A stretch of 64,000 nt of DNA, taken from NCBI GenBank assembly GCA_040219575.1, contig JAVJSD010000022.1, forward strand, positions 124,001 through 188,000. The letters run 5' to 3'. Each line of letters starts with the position of its first letter. The stretch's first letter is position 1. A program made the position numbers and the translations under genes. This document shows positions 28,903 to 38,024 of this stretch, in pieces. The notes below the pieces were generated by a model that was not told the DNA's origin, ran no database searches, and saw only the letters and a list, made by a program, of their open reading frames with translations. This stretch comes from JAVJSD01 sp040219575 (lineage in GTDB: Bacteria > Planctomycetota > Planctomycetia > Pirellulales > Pirellulaceae).

Positions 28903-29286
28903 CTAGGAAAACAGCGCCGCGACGCGCGGGGCGAAGATGAGCAGTCCCACCACCAAGGCGCCGAGGGCGGCGACGAGGACGGCGGCGCTGCCGATGTCGA
29001 GGCCGTCGGCCAGGTGCAGGTTGTGCTCGACGTCGATCGCCTTGGCCATCGACTCCAGCGCGCTGTTGAACATCTCCGCCGCCAGCACTAGCGTGATGCA
29101 GAGCGCGAGCAGACACCACTCCGCGAGAGACACCTTCAGAACCACTCCCGCGGCGATCACCAGCGCCGCGGCCGGCACATGCACGGCGAAACTGCTCTGG
29201 CCGCGGACGCCGATCCACAGACCGCGAAAGGCGTCGCGGAATTTCCGCACCCAGGTGCGCCTCGGCGGACGGTCGCGCTGGCTCAT
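28903..29286 (-). CDS. Diacylglycerol/undecaprenol kinase (DagK family)
   Basis: The 127-residue integral membrane protein has three helices and the DagK motif LAAEMFNSALESMAKAID, in which the two Glu residues and the Asn belong to the active site. Family members phosphorylate diacylglycerol or undecaprenol in the inner membrane. The ATG at 29286 overlaps the stop of the lptD-like gene (ATGA), so the two are coupled. An envelope-lipid recycling role fits that partner. Confidence 0.92.
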   Translation of the reverse strand: MSQRDRPPRRTWVRKFRDAFRGLWIGVRGQSSFAVHVPAAALVIAAGVVLKVSLAEWCLLALCITLVLAAEMFNSALESMAKAIDVEHNLHLADGLDIGSAAVLVAALGALVVGLLIFAPRVAALFS

Positions 29287-32200
29287 TCCAGGCCCTCGGC
29301 GCCGGCCGGCGGAATAAAGACGCCGCCCACGTTGCCCAATCCCGTGACGGGCAGGAATCTCGGTTCGATCGAGAACACCACGCCCACGTTGCGGCGCAGC
29401 ACGTCGGCGTTGAAGCCGACGCGCAACAGGGCCGACTCGCCCACGCGCGTGAAGGCGATGCTCTGGCCGATGTTGCCGGTCGAAGCGAAGTCGACCGCGG
29501 TGCCCGCCGTGGCGATCCACTTCTCGCTCATGCGGTAGTTCACCGCGCCGCTGAGGATGTTGCTGGCGATCGGCCCTTCCAGCGAACGGAAGCCAAGGTA
29601 CAGGCTGCCGTACTCGGGCTGCGTGAGGATGCCGCCCACCGAGACGGTTTTCAGCCCCTGGCTGAAGACGTCGAAGAAGCCGTCGGAGAGCATCGTCAGC
29701 CGGTCGCCCACGTGCCAGCGGAAGTCGTAGTTCAGCAGGCCGACCTCCTCGCCGAAGTTATCGCGATCGGCGTTCTGGAAGAACGACCCTTCCAGGTCGA
29801 GCACGATCCAATCGACGATGTGCTGCTGTCCTGGCAGGCCGCGTTTGGTCTGCCAGCGCTGGTGCACGCCCATCCGGCTGACCAGCAGGTCGTCGGCGAT
29901 TTCGGCGCTGGGCGCGGTGACCCAACTTTGCATGCCGCTGCGGAGCGCGTAGTATCGCTCGTCGAACCGCAGCGGAATCGGCATCCCCGCGAAGTCGTCG
30001 AAGGGATACTTCCGCCGGAAGAACTCGGTGGAGTTGTCGTCCAACGGGTCGTACAGCGGGAACCGCGACAGGTCCTGGTCGGCGTCGGCGTAGAAGAAGT
30101 CGCTGGAAAACACGACCTTGTGGGCCAGGCCGTTGAGATTCAGCAGCGTGCTCTGCACTTCGCGGTCGGCCCGCCACATCGGCAACCGGCTGCGGACGCC
30201 GATCTGCCCCAACAATCGCGTGACGCTGGTTCCGGTGAGGTCTTCGCCCCAGTGCGTGGCGTCGCCCAACACGTACGGCACGACCTTGGCCGGACCGACT
30301 TCGATCGGCAGATCGAGCTCCTGCCGCGTGCCCACGCGAATGCCTTCCGAGTTGACCTCCCAGGCCATCGGCAGGAACTTGGCTGCGTCGACCGGGTCGG
30401 TGGGCGGCACGGCGGTCCGCAGCCGGGCGTAGCCGACATGCGAGTGGCCGTACCAGCTGAGGCGGTCGGCCAGCAGCGACTGCCCCAGAATGAAATGATC
30501 CGCCCGGGGCAGCCACTCGGTCTGGGTGAAGAAGTCGTTGGGGCGCATCTCCGCCAGGATGTTCCACGACCAGTTGTCGATCGACTGCCGCAGCAGGACG
30601 TCGGTGGTTTGATCCTTCAGCTCGTCCCACTCGCGCTCGAAGTACTGCTCGAGAAAGTTGTTGTCGCTGATCAGCCCCAACTGGCCGGTGAACTGCAATC
30701 CGCCGGGCAGGTCCTGCCGGTGCCGTCCCAGGATGCGTCCGCGCTGGGTCGTCGAAGGCACAAGCGCCAGGCGGTCGGCGCCGAGCGTGTCGAGGCCCGT
30801 GTCGTGGATGCCCCAGAAGTCGAAGAACCCGAACGCCGGACCGGGGATGCCGAAGATGTCGTCGCGGTTCCAACTGTAGTTCGTGCCGACGGCCGGCCCG
30901 CGATTGCTGAAGTAGTCCAGCGACAACTCCCAGTCGGTGCCGGTGGGGCGATTGCTGATGCCCAACAATTGATAGGCGTCGAGGTCGAGCAGGGCCTGCG
31001 TGCCGAAAATGCTGTCGTTGCGGACGCCGACCTGGTTGATGTAGTAGCTGGGCTTCTTGAGGTCGGTCGCCAGCACCGGCCAGTAGAAGACGGGCAGCCC
31101 CGCCACGTACACGAAGTTGTTGCGGCTGGTGGCCAGCATCTGGTGATTGACCGCCTGCTCGCCGGTGACCGGATCGATCAGCGGCTGCCCGCTGAAGAAA
31201 TCGGTGACGGGCGTCTGCACATCCTGGAACGAAACGTTCTGTCCCTGGAACCAATACCGCGGTACGCCGAGCCGGCTGCTGGTGACCGCGGCCCCGTAGG
31301 CCAGAAAATTCTGTTCATTGAGCTGCTGCACGACGTCGGCCTTGAGCCGCAGCAGCCCGGAGTATTCCTGCACGGGCGTGAGGATCTCGGCGTTGAGGAT
31401 CGTGCCGGCGTCGTTGGCGGCGTCGTAGTACATCCGCTCGGCGTAGATCACGCGATCGCCTTGACGGAAGACGATGTTGCCTTCCATGTAGACTTCCAGG
31501 GGACGGTCGCCGTTTTGCGACTGCTGGCCGAGCAGGTCGAGATTCTCCATGCCGCCGGCCCAGATTACGACCCGGTCGGCTTCCACATCGACCTTGCCGG
31601 TTCCACCGAAACCGGCCTCCTCGACGCCTTCGATCATCATCCGCACGCCCTGATCGATGACGGCGATCTGCTCGTTCCGCTCCGGTACGTTGTACGTCTT
31701 GGCCTGCACCGGCGCGCTGCTGCGAGGCGTGACCGTCAGTCGCCGCGGTCCGCGGGTCGTCGCTTGCGTGGCAGGAGGCAGGGCTTCGAACTGAGCCTGC
31801 CGCACGTTGTACCGGGGCGAAGTCAGACCTCGCATTTCCGACTGCCGCGCCTCGACGCCCCGTTGGTACGCGGGCGGCGGCACGCGGGGCGCCACACCGG
31901 CGAGCGGCATCTGCGCTTGCACGCCGACGAACGTGTTGAATCGCGCTAGCCAGTGCTCCGCGACCATCGAGTCCGCCTGACGGCCCGTGGCGATATGACG
32001 GTTCCCGTCACGCAATCGTTCGACCGATACGCTCCCCTCGAAATAGGCGATGACATGGTCGGGCTCGCCGCTGAATGGCTCGCCGCGGTCGATCCACAAC
32101 ACGGCCTCGTCGGCGCGCGCGGAAAGATCGGCCTGCCGCACCTCGCAATTCCCGCGGAGGTGCCAGACCTCGTAGGAGCCCTCCCGCCAACGGTTGGACG

Positions 32201-32300
32201 ACTCGGCCCGCACGGAGACCGGCGCGCGGGGATCCGCGTCGGGCGTGTCGATCGCGCCTCGACTGGTATCGGCGACAAGAACAAGAATGGTGAGCAGCAA
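29283..32300 (-). CDS. lptD: LptD/OstA-like outer-membrane LPS assembly protein
   Basis: The protein has about 1005 residues. The mature N-terminus has an OstA/LptA-like beta region (about 30-280; WHLRGNCEVRQADLSARADEAVLW, EGNIVFRQGDRVIYAERMYYDAAN). A large region of alternating strands (about 380-1000) resembles the LptD barrel. LptD inserts LPS into the outer leaflet. Start uncertain: no ATG or GTG is in frame after the upstream stop. The TTG at 32300 begins within the hydrophobic core of the signal peptide, and the residues before it (RPSPTRISFW) look like the missing basic n-region. Confidence 0.82.
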   Translation of the reverse strand: MLLTILVLVADTSRGAIDTPDADPRAPVSVRAESSNRWREGSYEVWHLRGNCEVRQADLSARADEAVLWIDRGEPFSGEPDHVIAYFEGSVSVERLRDGNRHIATGRQADSMVAEHWLARFNTFVGVQAQMPLAGVAPRVPPPAYQRGVEARQSEMRGLTSPRYNVRQAQFEALPPATQATTRGPRRLTVTPRSSAPVQAKTYNVPERNEQIAVIDQGVRMMIEGVEEAGFGGTGKVDVEADRVVIWAGGMENLDLLGQQSQNGDRPLEVYMEGNIVFRQGDRVIYAERMYYDAANDAGTILNAEILTPVQEYSGLLRLKADVVQQLNEQNFLAYGAAVTSSRLGVPRYWFQGQNVSFQDVQTPVTDFFSGQPLIDPVTGEQAVNHQMLATSRNNFVYVAGLPVFYWPVLATDLKKPSYYINQVGVRNDSIFGTQALLDLDAYQLLGISNRPTGTDWELSLDYFSNRGPAVGTNYSWNRDDIFGIPGPAFGFFDFWGIHDTGLDTLGADRLALVPSTTQRGRILGRHRQDLPGGLQFTGQLGLISDNNFLEQYFEREWDELKDQTTDVLLRQSIDNWSWNILAEMRPNDFFTQTEWLPRADHFILGQSLLADRLSWYGHSHVGYARLRTAVPPTDPVDAAKFLPMAWEVNSEGIRVGTRQELDLPIEVGPAKVVPYVLGDATHWGEDLTGTSVTRLLGQIGVRSRLPMWRADREVQSTLLNLNGLAHKVVFSSDFFYADADQDLSRFPLYDPLDDNSTEFFRRKYPFDDFAGMPIPLRFDERYYALRSGMQSWVTAPSAEIADDLLVSRMGVHQRWQTKRGLPGQQHIVDWIVLDLEGSFFQNADRDNFGEEVGLLNYDFRWHVGDRLTMLSDGFFDVFSQGLKTVSVGGILTQPEYGSLYLGFRSLEGPIASNILSGAVNYRMSEKWIATAGTAVDFASTGNIGQSIAFTRVGESALLRVGFNADVLRRNVGVVFSIEPRFLPVTGLGNVGGVFIPPAGAEGLE

Positions 32301-32777
32301 CCAGAAAGAAATCCTGGTCGGCGATGGGCGCAGACTCTCAGCGGCGGCGCGCGACGAGGATCGCGCACCCGAGGGCGGGGTTCGGCGGTAGCCGTCCAGT
32401 GGCTTCAGCGTAACCGCATCCGTGCAGAGTGGTTACCGCGCCGGAATCGACGCGGAGAGTGAATAGGAAACGTCGCTTGCCGCAAGGAAAAGCCGGGTTC
32501 GCGGCGGCGGGATTATAGGGAGGGCCCCCCATTGCAACAAGGCGCGTTGTCGCTTGCGTGCTAGCTCGATTTCAGATTGCAGATTTCAGATTGCAGAAAC
32601 TGCAGAAGTGGAATCCTGGTTGGTGAATCCTTACTGACCGACCGTCGTCAATCTGAAATCCGCAATCTGAAATCTGAAATCACAATTGCTCTTGGCGACT
32701 TGCCGCCCCCCGTCCATAATCCGCCGCTGCTTACGGTCTCGTCGCAGGGAGGCGACGTGTAACTTGGGAGGGAGCCT
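32301..32777. other. Divergent intergenic region between the lptD-like gene and the surface-sugar cluster
   Basis: About 480 bp with promoters presumably for both directions. The lptD coding region may extend slightly into it. The clear structure is an inverted pair of AATCTGAAAT-type arrays (32569-32598 and 32648-32684). I see no other gene. Confidence 0.6.
32569..32684. repeat. Inverted arrays of TTTCAGATTGC / GCAATCTGAAA units
   Basis: Two or more tandem copies of ATTTCAGATTGCAG at 32569-32598 face three copies of AATCTGAAATC at 32648-32684. Together they could form a large AT-rich cruciform about 80 bp before the methyltransferase start. Confidence 0.8.
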
Positions 32778-33677
32778 GTGGCCGAAGGCCTGACATCGAC
32801 AGAAACGACCGCCGACGATCCGAATCGCCCTCGCCTGGCGCGATTGGGAATCGTCGCCGCGGAAGATGCTTCCGCGGGGCATGCCGCGGACACCGAGGCG
32901 CGCGACGATGCGCCTCGCGAGTGGGCCCTGCCCGGCGTGCATGCGGCCGCGCGGCGGTTGCTGTACAAGCTGCCACGCGGGCGATTGCTGGATCTGGCCG
33001 CCGGTGAAGGGGCGCTCAGCAAATGGGCTCGTGAACAGGGCTTCGACGTCACCGCGACGGAGATCGACAGCCACATCTTCCGCACCGCCGACGTGCCGTG
33101 TCACGAGGTCGATCTGAATCACCCGCTGCCGTGGGCCGACGCGTCGGTCGACGTCGTCACGGCGCTCGAGATCGTCGAGCACCTCGAGAATCAGTACCAG
33201 TTCCTGCGGGAAATCGCCCGCGTGCTCAAGCCGGGCGGCCACGCGGTTCTCTCGACGCCCAACGAACACAACATTCAAAACCGCTGGACCTATTTCTGGA
33301 CCGGCTTCTACGGCGACAGTCGGCACATCATTCACGAGGACGACCCCGACCTGCCCCTGCGGCACATCAATATGATTCCGCCGTCGCAGCTGGAACTCGC
33401 CTGGCGCCGCGCGGGACTGCAGCTGACCGAGTTTGAAATCAGCAAGCATCGTCCCACCGCCTGGTTGTTGCTGCCGTTTGTCTACCCGCTGCAACGTCTT
33501 CGCTATCGGCTGAAGCTGAGCCGCATCAAGGATCCGCGCGAGCACGCCACCTGCCGGCGGGCCTACGACCTGCTCAGCGACGTCCGCATGCTGACGGGGC
33601 GGGTCGTGGTGTACCACCTGTTCAAGCCGCTTGCCGGCGACGATCGCTCGAACGCGAAAGAGGCGCCGATCTCATGA
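32778..33677 (+). CDS. Class I SAM-dependent methyltransferase (first gene of surface-sugar cluster)
   Basis: The 299-residue protein has a SAM-binding motif GRLLDLAAGEGALSKWA, motif II acidic end ATEID, and DVVTALEIVEHLEN plus RVLKPGGHAVLSTPN. The last is the UbiE/Methyltransf_11-type core seen in many glycan and lipid methyltransferases. About 50 N-terminal residues are Asp/Glu/Thr-rich and probably disordered. The GTG at 32778 has a good SD (GGGAGG) a few nucleotides upstream. Its stop overlaps the hldE start (ATGA), so it belongs to the heptose/LPS operon. The substrate is unknown. Confidence 0.9.
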   Translation: MAEGLTSTETTADDPNRPRLARLGIVAAEDASAGHAADTEARDDAPREWALPGVHAAARRLLYKLPRGRLLDLAAGEGALSKWAREQGFDVTATEIDSHIFRTADVPCHEVDLNHPLPWADASVDVVTALEIVEHLENQYQFLREIARVLKPGGHAVLSTPNEHNIQNRWTYFWTGFYGDSRHIIHEDDPDLPLRHINMIPPSQLELAWRRAGLQLTEFEISKHRPTAWLLLPFVYPLQRLRYRLKLSRIKDPREHATCRRAYDLLSDVRMLTGRVVVYHLFKPLAGDDRSNAKEAPIS

Positions 33678-35248
33678 CGCGCAGCGACCTGCTTGGCGCC
33701 CTGGAGCGGCTCACGCGGCCGCGCGTGCTGGTGCTGGGCGACCTGATCCTCGACCGCTACACCTGCGGCGACGCCCAGCGCGTCAGCCAGGAGGCGCCGA
33801 TCGTCGTGCTGCGGGCCGACGAGCGCAAGGCGCAACTCGGCGGCGCGGCCAACGTCTGCCAGATGCTGCGCGGTTTGGAAGCAACCGTCACCTGCGCCGG
33901 TGTGGTGGGAAACGACGATGCGGGCCGACAGATGCGAACCCTGCTCAAAGAGGCGGGCGTCGATTGCAGCCCGATCGTTTGCGACAACGCCCGGCCCACC
34001 ACCGTCAAGGAACGTTTCGTGGGCCGCGCCGGCGGCCGGCATCCAAACCAAATCGTGCGGGTCGACACCGAATGCTGCGATCCGCTTTCGGCGACGGTCG
34101 AGCGAAAACTGCTCGATCTGGCGACGGAGCAACTCGCCGCTTACGACGCGCTGTTGATCTCCGACTACGCCAAGGGCGTCTGCACGCCGAAACTACTGCG
34201 TGGCCTGATTCAGGCGGCCCGGGATGCGAAGATTCCGGTGCTGGTCGATCCCCGCCGCGACGGCGGTTTCGATCGCTACCGCGGGGCGACGTTGATCAAG
34301 CCGAATCGGGCGGAGACCGCGGCCGCCGTCGGTCAGCGAATCGACAGCGGCGACGACGCCCGCGAGGCGGGCCGCAAGCTGTGCCGCCGACTGGCGGTCG
34401 AGATGGCGGTCATCACGCTCGATCGCGACGGCATGGCGCTGGTGCGGCACGACGGCACGAGTCAGTTGGTTCCGACCACGGTCCGCAGCGTGTACGACAT
34501 CACCGGCGCCGGCGACATGGTGCTGGCCACGCTCGGCGCCTGCCTGGCCGGAGGCGTGGCGATCGAAGACGCCGTGCGATTGGCCAATGTCACCGCCGGC
34601 CTGGAAGTGCAGCGTCCCGGCACGGCCGTCGTCACGCGCGACGAAATTCAGGCTGAACTCGCCTCCACGCAACGGCTGGGTTCGCGGAAGGTGGTCGATT
34701 GCCAGACCGCCGCGCGGCTGGCGGAGGAACATCGCTCGCGCGGCGAGACGATCGTCTTCACCAACGGCTGCTTCGACCTGCTGCACGTCGGCCACCTGCA
34801 AGTGTTGGCGGAGTCGGCGGCCCACGGCGATGTGCTGGTGGTGGGCGTCAACAGCGACAGCAGCGTTCGCCGCCTCAAGGGCTCGGCCCGACCGATCATC
34901 AACGAGCGCGACCGCGCGGCGTTGCTGGCGGCGCTGGGCTGCGTCGACTACGTCGTGGTGTACGAGGACGACACGCCGCATCCCCTGCTGCACGCCATTC
35001 GCCCCGACGTGCTGGTCAAGGGAGGCACGTACGCGCTCGACGAAGTGGTCGGCCACGAGGTTGTGGAGAGCTACGGCGGACGCGTGGCGGTGACCGGCAC
35101 CATCGACGGCATCTCGACCACGCGCATCGTCGAGTCGCTCAACCGCGAGGCGCCCCAAGCATCGACGCCGTCGCCGATTGCAAAACCGCTGGAGACCGAA
35201 GTCGACGACCCTCCCGAGAACACCAAGCCCTTGCGGCGCGCCGGATGA
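33674..35248 (+). CDS. hldE: Bifunctional heptose-7-phosphate kinase / heptose-1-phosphate adenylyltransferase
   Basis: The 524-residue fusion has an N-terminal ribokinase-like kinase (about 1-330; LGDLILDRYTCGDAQRVSQEAP, GAGDMVLATLG with the catalytic Asp). A C-terminal nucleotidyltransferase follows (about 350-480; FTNGCFDLLHVGHLQVL with the HxGH motif), then a short Pro-rich tail. It makes ADP-D-glycero-beta-D-manno-heptose precursor for the LPS inner core. No gmhA or gmhB is in the window. It overlaps the upstream methyltransferase by 4 nt. Confidence 0.96.
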   Translation: MTRSDLLGALERLTRPRVLVLGDLILDRYTCGDAQRVSQEAPIVVLRADERKAQLGGAANVCQMLRGLEATVTCAGVVGNDDAGRQMRTLLKEAGVDCSPIVCDNARPTTVKERFVGRAGGRHPNQIVRVDTECCDPLSATVERKLLDLATEQLAAYDALLISDYAKGVCTPKLLRGLIQAARDAKIPVLVDPRRDGGFDRYRGATLIKPNRAETAAAVGQRIDSGDDAREAGRKLCRRLAVEMAVITLDRDGMALVRHDGTSQLVPTTVRSVYDITGAGDMVLATLGACLAGGVAIEDAVRLANVTAGLEVQRPGTAVVTRDEIQAELASTQRLGSRKVVDCQTAARLAEEHRSRGETIVFTNGCFDLLHVGHLQVLAESAAHGDVLVVGVNSDSSVRRLKGSARPIINERDRAALLAALGCVDYVVVYEDDTPHPLLHAIRPDVLVKGGTYALDEVVGHEVVESYGGRVAVTGTIDGISTTRIVESLNREAPQASTPSPIAKPLETEVDDPPENTKPLRRAG

Positions 35249-35257
35249 ATCCCCGTG

Positions 35258-35317
35258 GCCGATGCTGCCAGCATCGGCAAGACAACCAACCATCATGCCG
35301 ACGCTGGCGGCGTCGGC
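35258..35317. repeat. Dispersed palindrome, family B copy 1
   Basis: GCCGATGCTGCCAGCATCGGC and GCCGACGCTGGCGGCGTCGGC are two adjacent near-perfect palindromes between hldE and the glycosyltransferase. Confidence 0.8.
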
Positions 35318-35348
35318 GACGTGCAAAGCAAATCCGTTTCAAACCGTC

Positions 35349-36218
35349 ATGCCGCACCAACTCACCGTCATCATTCCCTGCAAGAATGAACGGCACAATA
35401 TCGGCCCCTGCATCGAAGCGGTGCGGGAATTGGCCGACGAGGTGCTGGTGGCCGACTCCGGCTCGACCGACGGCACGATGGAGATCGCGACGGCGCTCGG
35501 CGCGCGGCTGATCGAGCGCGAGTACGTGCACTCGGGCGACTTTAAGAATTGGGCCATTCCGCAGGCCGCGCACCAGTGGGTGTTGATCGTCGATGCCGAC
35601 GAACGCATCACGCCCGCACTGGCCGAGGAGATTCGCGAGACGCTCGCCGATCCGCCGCAAGACGGCTACTGGATCAACCGCGAGAATTACTACATGGGGC
35701 ATCTCGTGCGGTACAGCGGTTGGTCGAGCGACTGCTGCTTGCGGTTGTTCCATCGCGATCGCGGCCGTTACGTGGGCAACACGGATCATGCGGAAGTCGA
35801 AATCTCCACCGGCCGCGTGGGCCGGCTAAAACACCGGATGCAGCATTTCGGCGTTCGTTCTTACGAACAGTACATGCCCAAGTTCCTCCGCTATACCCGC
35901 TTGCAGGCGGAACTTTGGTATCGCCAGGGCCGCCGGGCGAGCTTGTTTCACCTGCTGACGCGCGCCCCGCTGCGGTTCTTTCAAACGTACGTGCTCCGCT
36001 GGGGATTCCTCGACGGCATGGCCGGCGTGCAGGTGTGCATGCTGGCCGCGTTCTCGTCGTTTCTGAAACAGGCCCGGCTGTGGGAGTTGCACCACGCGGA
36101 GAAATTCGGCGACGCGGGCGCAGCCTCGCACGAGTTTCTCGTGCCCGAGGAAGCGGCGCTGCGCTGGAGCAAACTCGAATGCGGCGAAGAGACGAATACA
36201 AGGGCGGATGCGGCGTGA
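35349..36218 (+). CDS. Family 2 glycosyltransferase, WaaE/KdtX-like (LPS core)
   Basis: The 289-residue GT-A enzyme opens with LTVIIPCKNERHNIGPCIEA. It has EVLVADSGSTDGT, KNWAIPQAAHQWVLIVDADERI (the DxD-type metal site) and FHRDRGRYVGNTDHAEV. This combination matches the WaaE/KdtX group, which adds glucose to LPS inner-core heptose, and hldE directly upstream supports it. The ATG at 35349 is chosen because the upstream open frame runs through repeat B1. The C-terminal half has a hydrophobic segment (RFFQTYVLRWGFLDGMAGVQ) that may associate with the membrane. Confidence 0.9.
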   Translation: MPHQLTVIIPCKNERHNIGPCIEAVRELADEVLVADSGSTDGTMEIATALGARLIEREYVHSGDFKNWAIPQAAHQWVLIVDADERITPALAEEIRETLADPPQDGYWINRENYYMGHLVRYSGWSSDCCLRLFHRDRGRYVGNTDHAEVEISTGRVGRLKHRMQHFGVRSYEQYMPKFLRYTRLQAELWYRQGRRASLFHLLTRAPLRFFQTYVLRWGFLDGMAGVQVCMLAAFSSFLKQARLWELHHAEKFGDAGAASHEFLVPEEAALRWSKLECGEETNTRADAA

Positions 36219-36224
36219 TGACCT

Positions 36225-36248
36225 GTAGCGGAAGTCGTGAGACTTCTC
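36225..36248. repeat. Family A half-palindrome (copy 3)
   Basis: GTAGCGGAAGTCGTGAGACTTC, a single arm of the family A element, lies between the glycosyltransferase and methyltransferase genes. Confidence 0.75.
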
Positions 36249-36276
36249 CTCGATTGGAAGGCAGCGAGACGAGTCC

Positions 36277-37023
36277 ATGAAACTCTGGGAAAACTTCAAA
36301 CTCCGGGCCTGGCAGCTCGGCGGCATCGACGGCCAACTCTGCTTCGACCGCGCGGTGCTCGACAAGTTCCTGGCCGCGCCGTTCGACGTGCTGCCCGACT
36401 TCGTCCCCCCGCCGCACTTCAAACTGCGCGGCGGACGCGGCAAGGATCATCCGCGCTACGGCCGCTTCGCCTACGCGCTGGCCCGGCACTATCGGCCCGA
36501 GTACATCGTCGAGGTCGGCACCTTCGCCGGCGGCACGGCGGTCGGTTGGGCGCGGGCGCTGGTGGAGAATCAACGCGGCAAACTGCTGTGCATCGACCGC
36601 GACGTCTACTCCCGCGGCACGTTTCCGCAGGTGACGCAGCAGAATCTCGACCGTGTCGGCGCCACGCCGGCGCAGTACGAGTTGCTCAGCGGCGACTCGC
36701 GCGAACAACTTCCGCTGTTGGCCGAAAAGCTGCCCGAGCAGGTCGACATCTACCTGGTCGACGGCGATCACACCTACGAAGGCGCGCGGGCCGACATCTC
36801 CAATGGCCTGCCGATGATGCGCCCGGGCGGATTCGTGCTGGTGCACGACGTCGACCCGGGCCGCCGCATGGACGAGCAGACGCCGGAGCACCCGCATCCC
36901 GTTCTGGAGGCGTTTCAGGACGTGGTCGCCGAGCACGGATTTCAATGGTGCATCCTGAAGTTCATCCGCAAGCACCTCGGCGTGATTCGCATCGCCCCCT
37001 CTCAACCGCAAGCAAGTCGATGA
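36277..37023 (+). CDS. Class I SAM methyltransferase (Methyltransf_24/CmcI-like)
   Basis: The 248-residue protein has SAM motif IVEVGTFAGGTAVGWA, GKLLCIDRD, and an acidic block DIYLVDGDHTYEGARAD. The VDGDHTYE sequence is characteristic of the Methyltransf_24/cephalosporin-hydroxylase-like group often found in glycan clusters. It lies downstream of the WaaE-like gene and overlaps the next methyltransferase by ATGA. It probably methylates a surface sugar; the acceptor is unknown. Confidence 0.85.
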   Translation: MKLWENFKLRAWQLGGIDGQLCFDRAVLDKFLAAPFDVLPDFVPPPHFKLRGGRGKDHPRYGRFAYALARHYRPEYIVEVGTFAGGTAVGWARALVENQRGKLLCIDRDVYSRGTFPQVTQQNLDRVGATPAQYELLSGDSREQLPLLAEKLPEQVDIYLVDGDHTYEGARADISNGLPMMRPGGFVLVHDVDPGRRMDEQTPEHPHPVLEAFQDVVAEHGFQWCILKFIRKHLGVIRIAPSQPQASR

Positions 37024-37937
37024 AGAACCTGGGCAAGTACCTGTCCGATCCCGGCATGATTCGCCGGAAGCTCGAATGGTCGCTGCTGCGGCGGTTCCGC
37101 CGCGACGCCCAGGTGACGGTCAACACTTGGAATGGCCGGCTCACCTTCGACGTGGCCGATGGACTGATCGGCAAGCACCTGTTCGTCCGTCGCGCCTTTG
37201 AACGCGACTTCCTGCTGAAGGCGTATCGGTTTCTCGACCAGCACGGTCTGCGCTCGGCGGAGCGCGATGTGTTGGCCGACGTGGGCGCCAACATCGGCAT
37301 GATCGCCATCGCGGCCGTCCGTCACGGTTGCTGCCGCGAGGCGATCGCCGTGGAGCCGTCGCCCGGAAACTTCGAATTGCTGCTGCGCAATGTCCAGCAG
37401 AATGATCACGCCAATTTGGTGCATGCGCGACAGCTCGCGTTGTCGTCGCAGCGGGGAACGCTCGAACTGGTCACCGGCGGCGACAACAGCGGCGCGCATC
37501 GCGTGTTGCCCGAGCCGGCGAGAGAGTCGCAATCGCCAGACGCCGACGCGATGAAGCCGGCGACGGTCTCCGTCGAGGCGACGACGTTCGACGAGTTGTT
37601 GACCTCCGATCTGCCGCATCTGGTGGACCGGTTGGGGCTCGTGTGGGTCGACATCGAAGGGCACGAGGCGCAGTTCTTTCAAGGCGCCGGCGTGATTGCA
37701 TCCCACCGCATCCCGGTCGTCTGCGAATTCTTCCCGCGCTTGATCGAGCAGCACGGCACGCCGCGCGAGGCGTACCTCGAGGTCGTCGTTGGCGGCTTCA
37801 CGCACTTCGCGTTGCTCGACGAGTCCGCCCCCTCGCCCCGCCCGATCGACGAATTGCCCGCCTTCTACGACGCCCAGCACGCCGCCCGCGACGCCGTCAA
37901 CTTGATGCTCTTCCACCAGTGCTTGGGGACGGCTTGA
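37020..37937 (+). CDS. FkbM-family methyltransferase
   Basis: The 305-residue protein has motif DVGANIGMIAIAAVRHG, EAIAVEPSPGNFELLLRNVQ, and the FkbM-type VEATTFDELL... GLVWVDIEGHEAQFFQGAG. FkbM proteins O-methylate sugars or polyketides and are frequent in polysaccharide loci. It is the last gene of the cluster, translationally coupled by a 4-nt overlap. Confidence 0.92.
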   Translation: MKNLGKYLSDPGMIRRKLEWSLLRRFRRDAQVTVNTWNGRLTFDVADGLIGKHLFVRRAFERDFLLKAYRFLDQHGLRSAERDVLADVGANIGMIAIAAVRHGCCREAIAVEPSPGNFELLLRNVQQNDHANLVHARQLALSSQRGTLELVTGGDNSGAHRVLPEPARESQSPDADAMKPATVSVEATTFDELLTSDLPHLVDRLGLVWVDIEGHEAQFFQGAGVIASHRIPVVCEFFPRLIEQHGTPREAYLEVVVGGFTHFALLDESAPSPRPIDELPAFYDAQHAARDAVNLMLFHQCLGTA

Positions 37938-37944
37938 TTCTAGG

Positions 37945-38017
37945 GTAGCCGAACTCGTGAGAGTTCGGGAATTCGTTGCGACGTTCGAGCTTCCAGAAGT
38001 CTCGCGACTTCTGATAC
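37945..38017. repeat. Dispersed palindrome, family A copy 4
   Basis: GTAGCCGAACTCGTGAGAGTTCGG is followed by an inverted CCAGAAGTCTCGCGACTTCTG arm. It ends 8 bp before the MITE flank. Confidence 0.8.
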
Positions 38018-38024
38018 CCCGATT

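Noticed and set aside
29712..31949. Open frame on the plus strand (745 codons) opposite the lptD-like gene
   Set aside because: Shadow frame of a GC-rich beta-barrel gene; no motif or RBS.
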